This document shows positions 10,301 through 18,325 of a stretch of 64,000 nucleotides of DNA, piece by piece. Origin of the DNA: Saccharomycodes ludwigii. Taxonomy: Eukaryota; Ascomycota; Saccharomycetes; Saccharomycodales; Saccharomycodaceae. Position numbers and translations under genes: made by a program. The DNA lies in NCBI RefSeq assembly GCF_020623625.1, contig NC_060203.1, forward strand, positions 1,302,001-1,366,000, written 5' to 3'. The notes under the pieces are model-generated. The model searched no databases. It saw only the letters and a list, made by a program, of their open reading frames with translations, and was not told the DNA's origin. Positions within the stretch are counted from its first letter, which is position 1, and every line of letters begins with the position of its first letter.

Positions 10301-12702
10301 GGCAAACTTTGTAAAGCAGCCAAAGAATCATAATGTAAGTCTTCAATAGCAGTTGTTTCAATAATACTATTAACAATTGCTAGTTGATTAGCAAACTTTA
10401 ATTTGGGATAAATCTGAATCAATTTTTGAACAACCAGATCACATAACTGTTCATATTGTGTTTTTAACGCTGATATAATGAAATCAATAATAGCTGCATT
10501 TTTTTCTGAAGATGATATAATACTAACTATACTAGCTTCAAATTTTGTAAAATCAGTTTTATTATTCTTACATCTAAGCTCCCATGCCGCTCTTTCCTCT
10601 AAATAAGACTTTAAAATCGAACAGAGCAATTCTGAATATTTAGATGAGTAATTTCTGTATTGAGTAAGGACATTTAAAAAACACAATTTGGTATATGGTA
10701 ATGGAACATATAAAGCTTGGTTGCACCAAAAAAACATATCAACTTTTTCGGTCTTTTTTTGAATGATATATTTGGCTATATCAGTATTGTCAACAACATA
10801 ATTTTCTAAAAATCTTGTTAACCACTTTTTACTATCGCGGGGGCTCAACATTGGAATTTTTACATCATCACCGTAGAGTTTGTTAAGTAGAAAGTAATGT
10901 TCTGTTGCTGCTCGCTTAGAAATCTGATGCAACAATATCTTGATGTTAGATCTGACATTTTTACATACATCAAATAAACCAGCAATTAATATTGGAACGA
11001 TACTGAATAAATTTGTTTCATTATCAACAGAACTGATCATTTTAGAGATACTGCTGACGGCGATTAAACGCAAAGCTATTGGAGCAGCGGGAGAAACAAT
11101 AATTCTTAATAAAAAGGTAATTCTAGCCTCAAAAGTACTGAAAAAAGAATTTAAAAATAAGCCAACTGAGTATTTTTTTCCAACAGATTCAACAAACAAG
11201 GATAGCAATTTATTAAAAACTTGATCTTTTTCTGCTAAAATAGAAGCATCCTTGGTGTAAAAAAAGTCAGAGTTTTTTTGTAACCACTCCTTAAACGGTT
11301 GAATTGTGGAATTCATACCAACAATCTTGGAAGTTTCAACATCTTTAATAAGTTGATCACCGGTAACTTCCGAACTCTCTTTAAAGTTAAACAAGGAGGT
11401 GGTTAATCTAATTTCAAACAACTCGCCGCTAAGATTCAAAGATTTCAAAGCCTTTAATACCATGCTTTCATTGGCACCAACTAAATATTCAAAGACACCT
11501 ATTAACTTAGATTTATCTTCAATTATTTCAGATAAATGAATTAAATCTGTGATAATCACTTTTATTTCAAATTTTTCGAATTTTGCATGTTTCAAAATTT
11601 CAACAATGTCAGCTAGTTTATCGTGGTCGTATCTGATAATGGATCTAATGTAAGAAGTGAAAAATTTGTCGCTATTTCTGGATTCTTTTCTAGAAGAAAA
11701 ATCTTTCAAATATTGTAAACTAAATTTAGCATCAACCAATTTATACAAGTTAATTGGTAACTGATCAATATTACCTTGTCCTTTCAAAGTTTCTAATAAA
11801 TTAGCAATGGTTATTAAAGCAGACCTCTTGGCCTTTTCATTTTTCAGGTTTGCTAAGATAGTTTCAGTTGCTGCTAGTATAATTGGCTTACTCAATGCTG
11901 TTGTTGAGGCGAAAACAACCAAAATGGTGTGGGCCGCAATTTGGCAATCAACATCGTCACTAACTAAGAGCTTTGCAGAAATTTCCATGAACGTAGGTAG
12001 TAAGTCAGATAACTTTTTTTCCTCGGTTGAATTAACCGCTATCATATTGATTAAAGTACAGGCAGCAAATAAAATCTGAGAAGTGTATGTAACCTTTTGG
12101 CTAACACATTTCGCGATATAATTACAATATAAAGTTAAAAATTCAAAATCGCTAAACAATTTGATAATACTTAGCTTGCTTGGTGCGTTATCGGATCTGA
12201 CAAAATTGGATAAAGGTTGAAATAGCGCAGGGAGCTTTACAATATTAAGGATTCTTTTGAAAACTGGTTGTTGATAGTAATTCAAAGTGGAAAACAAAAA
12301 CATTTCTGCGTTATGAACATTAATCTGGAAACGTCTCACTAACCATTCGGTAGCATATAAAGCTGGTGATAAATGCCATTTAGAAGAAACCAACATTAGA
12401 TAAGAGTTGATTGCAGCATTTAATTCTTTAATATCATCTTTAGTTTTTGTGTTTCTATCAATCACAATAGACGATTCGCTGAATAAAGAACGTGTGAAAA
12501 TCTCAAATCTTGGATCGATATCAATTAATTCGTTTAGTGCTTCAATGGAATTTTCATAAATGAATTCATAGTCTTGTGTTGCTGCTGTTTTTGGATTATA
12601 AATTAAGGAAGCAGAATGTATTTTTTGTCTTTTTTTCCTATCCAAAGCTACAGTTGAGTTGTTGGCAGCTATTTGAGATAGTTGGTCTTTTAAGGAAGAC
12701 AT
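7315..12702 (-). CDS. UTP10: U3 snoRNP / t-UTP subunit of the small-subunit processome
   Basis: This 1795-residue protein is the HEAT-repeat scaffold Utp10 (S. cerevisiae 1769 residues; human HEATR1). It acts in the nucleolus in the t-UTP subcomplex, which loads early on the 5' part of pre-rRNA and supports 18S processing and Pol I transcription. The N-terminus (LKDQLSQIAANNSTVALDRK) and C-terminus (LLPQLVPIIAELLEDDDEQ and a GEPFDRYLD ending) match the family closely, as do long internal blocks such as LETLDQDGGLPVLYAQETL. The body is a run of helical HEAT-like repeats with no catalytic motif. A basic KKRRRK cluster near residue 880 is a likely nuclear-localisation signal. The gene is intact. 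Its neighbour PRM10 is also its neighbour in S. cerevisiae (YJL109C/YJL108C), in the same orientation. Confidence 0.97.
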   Translation of the reverse strand: MSSLKDQLSQIAANNSTVALDRKKRQKIHSASLIYNPKTAATQDYEFIYENSIEALNELIDIDPRFEIFTRSLFSESSIVIDRNTKTKDDIKELNAAINSYLMLVSSKWHLSPALYATEWLVRRFQINVHNAEMFLFSTLNYYQQPVFKRILNIVKLPALFQPLSNFVRSDNAPSKLSIIKLFSDFEFLTLYCNYIAKCVSQKVTYTSQILFAACTLINMIAVNSTEEKKLSDLLPTFMEISAKLLVSDDVDCQIAAHTILVVFASTTALSKPIILAATETILANLKNEKAKRSALITIANLLETLKGQGNIDQLPINLYKLVDAKFSLQYLKDFSSRKESRNSDKFFTSYIRSIIRYDHDKLADIVEILKHAKFEKFEIKVIITDLIHLSEIIEDKSKLIGVFEYLVGANESMVLKALKSLNLSGELFEIRLTTSLFNFKESSEVTGDQLIKDVETSKIVGMNSTIQPFKEWLQKNSDFFYTKDASILAEKDQVFNKLLSLFVESVGKKYSVGLFLNSFFSTFEARITFLLRIIVSPAAPIALRLIAVSSISKMISSVDNETNLFSIVPILIAGLFDVCKNVRSNIKILLHQISKRAATEHYFLLNKLYGDDVKIPMLSPRDSKKWLTRFLENYVVDNTDIAKYIIQKKTEKVDMFFWCNQALYVPLPYTKLCFLNVLTQYRNYSSKYSELLCSILKSYLEERAAWELRCKNNKTDFTKFEASIVSIISSSEKNAAIIDFIISALKTQYEQLCDLVVQKLIQIYPKLKFANQLAIVNSIIETTAIEDLHYDSLAALQSLPIDAEIFVSILQQNRINGDSGEENIKKRRRKSSSSNKAALKKEEVSQIAEVHLRKITIILETLDARRTIKGTEALLSLLFDHLADLETLDQDGGLPVLYAQETLASCMLNIISSLKDSGENINSIRSDIVVSAIRSSPSPQVQNKLLLVIGALAELSPETILHSVMPIFTFMGAHTIRQDDEYSTHVVTNTIKTVVPALLKSSQYQKDSMKKTEEIEFLLTSFATAFDHVPKHRRVSLFSTLVKTLGSRDSVAPFLFLLGQQYSVFINKFKISAGKDLVEFTKNFLSKFSAIEQLSGILGFFQLIDLLPVEPTEDSKEKLLHRAVFNNGIFNFNRGELRTLKKNLFEYTNKLISENETDYYTSGGGLKFKILSVLIEAQDTNNFAGIQSIKDVFGKIIEEILYFINNCENILSSLDKNGVASSSSVNGNNDNEVDYKEAVTELKDTIYSLLTNTLELLPIQDYISAIIPLLNNNKNDLEVKYHIILSISSKFQYEPMTSSTIADEIIGVLFGNCVSEENSSPVIIQASLNVVSSLFDKFKNHLDPSKLMEGLTICSTFLSSEKVEIQISSLACLTNSIQILGVKTISFYSKIVPRVLEIFKTHKTKEETVLKYDLQLAINLLFAAIIKRIPMFVISNLYDVLNVIFFSDEVPEDIRLPIIQLVVEKIELKEVLKNLNKIWLSDISLTSNSVAISLFLSTLESTVEALDKKTAVSQSPLFFRLLLSLFEYRAISKFDVNTINRIEASVHKIANNFVLKLNDKVFRPLFALLVRWAFDGEGVINSGKITRTERLTAFFKFFNKLQDNLKSIVTTYFTYLLENTNNLLLEFIGRKNNDENERETLNLRRLVLISLTSSFKYDRDEYWKSTARFELIVEPLVDQLGNIENSIGKYLVKAIGSLASNNSGSDDHNKIMNKLLIQHMKATCKSTEKLWSVRTFKLIYSKVGESWLVLLPQLVPIIAELLEDDDEQVEYEVRTGLVKVVESILGEPFDRYLD

Positions 12703-13325
12703 TATTTGCTTTATGGGGTTGCCAAGTTAAGTTTTTGATCTCCTTACGCTGGATTGCAATGGTGATGTGAATTAGTTGAGATAGAGAAAATCTAAGTTGG
12801 TCTTGTAGTTAAGCTTGTAGTTGGAATATTTAACAAAAAAAAAAAAAAAAAAATGAATAAATATAAACTTTTTGACTATAAAGAGAAAAAAAAAATAAAA
12901 AAAAAATGAAAAATAGAAAATAGAAAAAAGGAAAAAAGGAAAAAAAGAAAAAAAGGAAAAAAGAAACGTGAAAAAAATTTTTTTTTTTTTTTTTATTTTT
13001 TGCTTTATAACGCATTTGAAAAATTAGGCTTCACAACTTGCTTCAAAAAAGTATCAAACTTAATAACTTGATAATTGTTATCTAAAAAAAATTACATTGC
13101 TGCGGTAGTTGGAAAATTAGACTAAACAATAAATGAGTTTCTAGTTTTTACAAGGGTTTTTTTTTTTTTTTTTTTTTCATACTGCAATTACTACTTATAG
13201 CAAGGTTTTAACTATTTATCAAATAGATAGGATAAAATAAATTTATTACAAATATTTTTATATATTTGAAACACTAATATACACAAGATAAGGAAAAAAA
13301 AAAAAAAAAAAAAAGGGAACAACAT
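12703..13325. other. UTP10 promoter and PRM10 3' region, with polypurine tract
   Basis: Both neighbours run leftward, so these 623 bp carry the UTP10 promoter and the PRM10 terminator. On the plus strand bases 12834-12977 are almost entirely purine, then switch to a T run at about 12978-12994. Further T and A runs lie at 13157-13178 and 13294-13314. No gene is visible; the long frame on the minus strand here is a poly-Phe/Lys artefact. Confidence 0.6.
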
Positions 13326-16300
13326 CTATAGTGTAAACAATCCCGTTCTTTTCTTGCCAAAAGGATATACAACTAAAGTGCTAGCAAACAAGCCAACAGA
13401 AATACCAATAGAAACTTCAATCATTGTGACACCAAAGGACATAGAGGAACTTAAATCACTTTCATTTGCGGCACTACTTGTACTGTTAACAATGTTATTT
13501 GCTACTTGAACACCGCTTAATAAAGAGCTTTTAGAAGCAATACCACTTGGCACTTGAACAAAAATTGCTGGCAATATAGCAGATACAGCTAACCCTTTGA
13601 AGACTCTCGAATACAAATTACCCAAAATACCAATGACAAAAGCAGCCATGGCAGAAGTAAACTCAGTTGCATTGCTAAAGTGTTTACCGGACCAATACGT
13701 GACCACATACCCGGTACAGGAGATCAGGGTCATTACAGGTAACTGAATCCATCTTGCTTGATTAATCAAACCTAAACATATAGAAAACATTGGAACAAAC
13801 AAAAATCTATACCAATCACTAACGTTTTTAGAACAGGTAGTTTCATTACTAGCACCCTTATATAGCCAGCCGAATAACGCTGCGCCCAAAGTAATACCAA
13901 AACCTAAAAACAAAGAATAGATAATGGCATAGAACATTCTAACAGATCCAGCAACTAAATTTCTGCTCTGCAACTCTAAAGAACCACACAAAATAATATA
14001 ACCTGGTAAAATCAATGCTAAAGAACCTTGTACCACTGCACCAAAACATATGTTTGATTTGGGAATTGAACCCAATGCTCTACCGCAGAAGCTAACCACA
14101 ATAGAAGCAGTGACTTCAAAAACATTAGAATAAAGAAAAGATCTCTGTGAAACAACGAACTGAAGAAACCCAACACAGCTACCAATGAAAAATGAAATGG
14201 CCAAATTGATCCAATCACCACCAAATGAAAATGGAGTGACCATGGCCGACGCAATACCATAAAGCAAAACACAAATCCAGGGCGGATATAAGTTTTTTTC
14301 TGATAAAATTGAATCAATGGCAAAATTTGCTTCTGCTACTCCTAGTAAATCATGAACTACTTGCTTGTAGATTGAATGGACTTTGTGTAATTTCCATAAA
14401 TTTAAACCCTGATTACATCTAACCAATTGAACCTCTGATGTTCTAGTTGTGGCGTCACCAAAAGAGACAATCATGCAGCCAGGAACATATAGAAACTGGC
14501 CGTCAATCTCCAAAACTCTCGATGTCATGATCATATATTCTTCTAATCTATGGGTTGGTGCACCATAAAGCATCAAAGCCTTACACATACGCAAAATAAA
14601 ACGCTGTCTCTGCAATAGATCTGCGATGTGGACTGTGATTCTAGCTTCGGCCAACATTTTCTTTTTTAATTTGCTTGGCCTAATCTTTGAATATTTAGGT
14701 CTTGCAGATTTAAATTTTGGTAGTTCACCATTTGGATGATCTTCTTCACTAATTGTTTGCTGTTGAAGATTCCTTCTTTTTTTCAGATATGGTGTCTTGA
14801 AAGTGATTTTACCCCGTTTCTTCAGGTTTTCTGGTATCTCTTGTCCTTCGTCTTCTGAAGCACTAGGTGTTTGATGTTTTTGTGAATTTAAGGAAAGTTC
14901 TGATTTCAAACTCCCTTCCTCTTGCTGGTACAATTTTAATAAGGAACCTAAAATCCCCCCTCTTACTTTTTTGGGTCTCTCAATGTAGGAATCATTACCT
15001 AGCAACATATCATAATCATCATCCAAATTTTCATTATCATACCTTTGAGCGTTATTAACAAAAAAAGCAGAGTCATTATTAGTAATTGAATTATTTAATG
15101 TATTCCCATCATAAGCTGTGGTATGCGGAGAAGCAATATTATCGTAAACATCAGTTTCTGTGCCACTAACGTTGCTATCATCGTTGGTAACTGCTGAACT
15201 GGAGACTGAATGTTGACGATGGTCCTGACTAGAGTCATTATTCAAAGCCAAGTGCGTTTTAACAATATTCTGTGCTGTATTTTTGATATCATCTAAGGGG
15301 ATGCCGTTTTCAATTTCATCAGAATTACCCAAGTCTTCTCTATCTGTACTTTTTTCATTAGAATTATTATTCAAAAACGGAACGAGCCCATTTGATCCAA
15401 ATGTATTATTAAAAAATTTGGAAATTCCGTCAGTTTCTTCCTCGTCTGCGCCACTGTTTCCATGGTCGTATTCTTTGGAATTAGTTGGATTAGGCTCCTT
15501 TGCCTTTATAGTGTTTCTTCTATGGAAGAATTGTTTAAAATGGTCAATTTTATTTTCTTCTGTATCATCGTCTTTATTCATGTTTTGGGCATCTTTGGCA
15601 TTATCTGCTGAGGAGCTTGAATTAGTAGTGGAATAAGAATAGGAAGAATAAGAATTTCTTTTACCATCATCCTGGTATTTGTTAGCATCACGTTTACTGA
15701 CTCTCATATTATACTCTGATTTTTCATTATCATAATAGTCTTGATTGTTATTTGTTTTTAATTGATTAGATATTTCTTCTTCTTCTTCTTCTTCTTTGGC
15801 ATTATCATCCGAATCTTTGTAGTTCTGATTATCATTATCATAACTACCATCACCCTGATTTTTTAAAATATTTCTTTTCTTATTATTATAATAATCCTGA
15901 AGTTTATCAGAACTAAATATCTGTTGTGACGCCATATTTGAGTGTTCAGCAGCGTCATGGTTATTTTCACTTTCAAGAGAAGTGCGTTCTAAATGGTTGT
16001 TGTTTAGCATTGTGTTTACTGCATCTTTTTCAATTATATCGATGCCTTGATTAATTCCGTTTTGCTCATCATTATTATCAACACCATTGCTATGTGCAGC
16101 AGTACTTATGTTGGCCGATGAAAAAGGATTGTTTTGCACCGCTTTCAATCGATTACTTTTAAAAATAGGCAATTGGCTGGCGCTATTGCTCATATTAATG
16201 TTATTAGTTTCAGTGGCTTCATTAGAGAGATCAGATTTGCTAGAATTTGTACTATTACTATTGTCTTTTAAATTCTCTGTAGCATTTTTATTAGATTTGA

Positions 16301-16358
16301 ACGAGGGTCTATAAATTCCTTTCTTTTTATTTTTGGAAAATTTATAAGTAGATGACAT
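13326..16358 (-). CDS. PRM10: Pheromone-regulated membrane protein, ThrE-type transporter family
   Basis: The 1010-residue product has two parts. Residues 1 to about 575 are hydrophilic, rich in Asn, Ser, Asp and Glu, with a polyglutamate stretch near residue 190. Residues from about 585 to the end form the Prm10/ThrE (DUF1212) membrane domain: a conserved soluble start (RQRFILRMCKALMLYGAPTHRLEE, then PGCMIVSFGD) followed by about ten hydrophobic spans. Bacterial ThrE exports threonine; the yeast substrate is unknown. In S. cerevisiae the locus is divided into YJL107C and PRM10 (YJL108C, 383 residues). Here one uninterrupted frame covers both, so this looks like the ancestral full-length gene. 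The position beside UTP10 and before IME2 agrees. Membrane location follows from the spans; transport activity is inferred only from the family. Confidence 0.92.
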   Translation of the reverse strand: MSSTYKFSKNKKKGIYRPSFKSNKNATENLKDNSNSTNSSKSDLSNEATETNNINMSNSASQLPIFKSNRLKAVQNNPFSSANISTAAHSNGVDNNDEQNGINQGIDIIEKDAVNTMLNNNHLERTSLESENNHDAAEHSNMASQQIFSSDKLQDYYNNKKRNILKNQGDGSYDNDNQNYKDSDDNAKEEEEEEEISNQLKTNNNQDYYDNEKSEYNMRVSKRDANKYQDDGKRNSYSSYSYSTTNSSSSADNAKDAQNMNKDDDTEENKIDHFKQFFHRRNTIKAKEPNPTNSKEYDHGNSGADEEETDGISKFFNNTFGSNGLVPFLNNNSNEKSTDREDLGNSDEIENGIPLDDIKNTAQNIVKTHLALNNDSSQDHRQHSVSSSAVTNDDSNVSGTETDVYDNIASPHTTAYDGNTLNNSITNNDSAFFVNNAQRYDNENLDDDYDMLLGNDSYIERPKKVRGGILGSLLKLYQQEEGSLKSELSLNSQKHQTPSASEDEGQEIPENLKKRGKITFKTPYLKKRRNLQQQTISEEDHPNGELPKFKSARPKYSKIRPSKLKKKMLAEARITVHIADLLQRQRFILRMCKALMLYGAPTHRLEEYMIMTSRVLEIDGQFLYVPGCMIVSFGDATTRTSEVQLVRCNQGLNLWKLHKVHSIYKQVVHDLLGVAEANFAIDSILSEKNLYPPWICVLLYGIASAMVTPFSFGGDWINLAISFFIGSCVGFLQFVVSQRSFLYSNVFEVTASIVVSFCGRALGSIPKSNICFGAVVQGSLALILPGYIILCGSLELQSRNLVAGSVRMFYAIIYSLFLGFGITLGAALFGWLYKGASNETTCSKNVSDWYRFLFVPMFSICLGLINQARWIQLPVMTLISCTGYVVTYWSGKHFSNATEFTSAMAAFVIGILGNLYSRVFKGLAVSAILPAIFVQVPSGIASKSSLLSGVQVANNIVNSTSSAANESDLSSSMSFGVTMIEVSIGISVGLFASTLVVYPFGKKRTGLFTL

Positions 16359-16890
16359 GTTTTTATATAATATCTTTTACGGTTGTAATTTTCTTATGTA
16401 TATATTTTCTGTGACGTTATAGGCTTAAGTGTACAATATAACAGAAATCAGAATTTAGAAAGGGTTAAATACTTGATTGTATTAATACTAGAATATGTCT
16501 AAAGGTTTATATTAAGAAAAAAAGAAAAAAAAGAAAAGAAAGAGGTTTATTTCTAAAAATTTTTTTTCTTTCTTTTCTTAATCGATATCTGTACTTTTTT
16601 TTTCTCCTTATATATATTTATATTATATTATACAGTTCAGATTTATTTTTTTTTTAAAAAAAAAAAAAAAAAAAAAAAGTTGATGTTATTAGTGAATTAT
16701 TTCCACGAAAAAAACATATTGCAGGTTATGAGTAAAAATTCTAATTTTAGCATTTATTTTGACAATAAAATCAAAAGGTATATTCATTTTGATAGTTACT
16801 AATATTGTCGATAACATTTATACGTATCTTTTTGTTTCTTTTTTTTTTTTTTTTTTCTTTCAAGTGTGGTGCATTACGTAATTACGGAAG

Positions 16891-16926
<36 letters not shown>

Positions 16927-17563
16927 CGAAGAATCGGAATTCTAGAAATTATTTTTTTTTTGAAATGGATCGCCACAGCACTACTGTACGGGATTTGTTC
17001 GGGTGTAAGAAGTGTCTTATAAATCAGAACAATAGATTATGTAACAATATCAATATTCTCTAGAGCCACTGCTCTCATGATAGTCTCGTATTAAAGGACA
17101 AAATTACAGTAATCAATAATTTTAGTACTGAATACATAATTCTAATGTGAAACATATCATAAACAGTCAAGCATTTTACTCAGATTAAAACTAACAAACG
17201 TACTGCTTAATTTATTTTATCATTTTTTAAGAAAAAAAAAAAAAGACAGAAATGTTCTCATGGATAATATGACATAGTAATAATCTTTTATTTTATATTT
17301 GCAAGATAAATCGGTCTTACATCCTTTTTTTTTAAGGGTAAGAAATTAAATGATTCAATTGTAAAACAGAACAAAAAAAAAAAAAAAATAAGTTTTTTCC
17401 CCTTTTTGGATATCTATTTTTATCATCAGATTTTGAATATTTCATTTTTTTATTCGGCTATATTATTATTATCTTCCATGTATTAAAAAAAAATTTTTTT
17501 TTTTTTTACATTCATTTTCAAATTTTTGGAGAAAATATCTTAGAAAAAAAATGGATGAGAAAA

Positions 17564-17572
17564 GACACAAAA
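17564..17572 (+). promoter_or_regulatory. Candidate middle sporulation element (Ndt80 site)
   Basis: The sequence GACACAAAA fits the MSE consensus gNCRCAAAW bound by Ndt80. It lies about 750 bp before the IME2 ATG. A single short match in a long promoter can be chance; the call leans on the adjacent URS1 sites and on IME2 being a meiotic gene. Confidence 0.3.
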
Positions 17573-17748
17573 CCCCAACAACATTTTATCCCCGCTCGTA
17601 AATAATTAAACAATTATGTGTCTTTTTTTGGATTTAATTAAACTTTGCAATCAAAAATAACAAAATAAAAAGCTGAATAACATAAAGGGCTGTGATAAAA
17701 TATATATACATGTTATCTTATTACTGTTCTTATGTGAGCATAAGAAAA

Positions 17749-17759
17749 TTAGCCGCCGA
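17749..17759 (-). promoter_or_regulatory. URS1 element (Ume6 site) upstream of IME2
   Basis: TTAGCCGCCGA is the complement of the URS1 consensus TCGGCGGCTAA. Ume6 binds URS1 to repress early meiotic genes in mitosis and to activate them with Ime1. It sits about 570 bp before the IME2 ATG. GC-rich 11-mers like this are very unlikely by chance in such AT-rich DNA, so this is a strong call. Confidence 0.85.
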
Positions 17760-17815
17760 GAATGTAGCAGCCTATATAAAATTATAATCTTATCACTCCG
17801 AACAATAGAAAAAGC

Positions 17816-17827
17816 TGGGCGGCTAAT
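17816..17827 (+). promoter_or_regulatory. Second URS1-like element upstream of IME2
   Basis: TGGGCGGCTAAT differs from URS1 (TCGGCGGCTAAT) by one base and lies in the opposite orientation to the first site, 57 bp further on and about 500 bp before the ATG. Paired, spaced URS1 sites would strengthen Ume6 control. Confidence 0.7.
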
Positions 17828-18166
17828 TTATTACTCTTGTTAATAGAGGAATTATTTGGGGGAACGGAAATGTTAAATAGAACCTCCATTTTGTGTACCA
17901 AGGACAATTTTATACTTTACACAGACATTATGCTCCTTTTTATTTTATTTTATTTTTTTTTATTTTAAATTTTTTATAGGACATGTATCTATCATACTTT
18001 AATTTAAGTCTGATTTACTATAAAGTTATCTACATATGGATATTCAATGTTACTATAGATAATTAATCTGCACTTTTATTTTTATTATGAAAGGAATAAA
18101 TATATATATAAAGTATATAAATCAAAATTATATTATTTTCTTTTCCTACTTTAAAATCTTTTTTTA

Positions 18167-18197
<31 letters not shown>

Positions 18198-18325
18198 GAA
18201 AAATTGGTTTTCATTGTGTTTGATTAACAAACTACATAAAAATTAACTCAATATTTTGATACTGGTTCATCATTATATTTATCAAATCGCCTCTTATATA
18301 AAATCAACAACACATACTAATAATA

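Larger units (their letters stand above)
16359..18325. other. Long divergent promoter region, PRM10 / IME2
   Basis: This 1967-bp space between divergent genes is the longest in the window and holds no protein gene I can support. It carries many homopolymer runs (for example 16648-16678, 16841-16858, 16899-16925, 18174-18197). Its right half holds two URS1-like sites (17749-17759 and 17816-17827) and a candidate Ndt80 site (17564-17572), listed separately. Such length fits a heavily regulated meiotic promoter like that of IME2. Confidence 0.7.

Noticed and set aside
12830-13015. Minus-strand poly-Phe frame
   Set aside because: It is the translation of the polypurine tract complement, not a gene.
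16866-17063. 65-residue frame in the PRM10/IME2 space
   Set aside because: Dominated by poly-Lys from an A run, with no support.
17148-17154. TGAAACA, a pheromone response element, upstream of PRM10
   Set aside because: A single copy about 790 bp away is expected by chance, and such elements normally act as clustered copies.
18295-18302. TATATAAA just before the IME2 ATG
   Set aside because: It is only about 24 bp from the start codon, too close to serve as the TATA box for a transcript containing that ATG.
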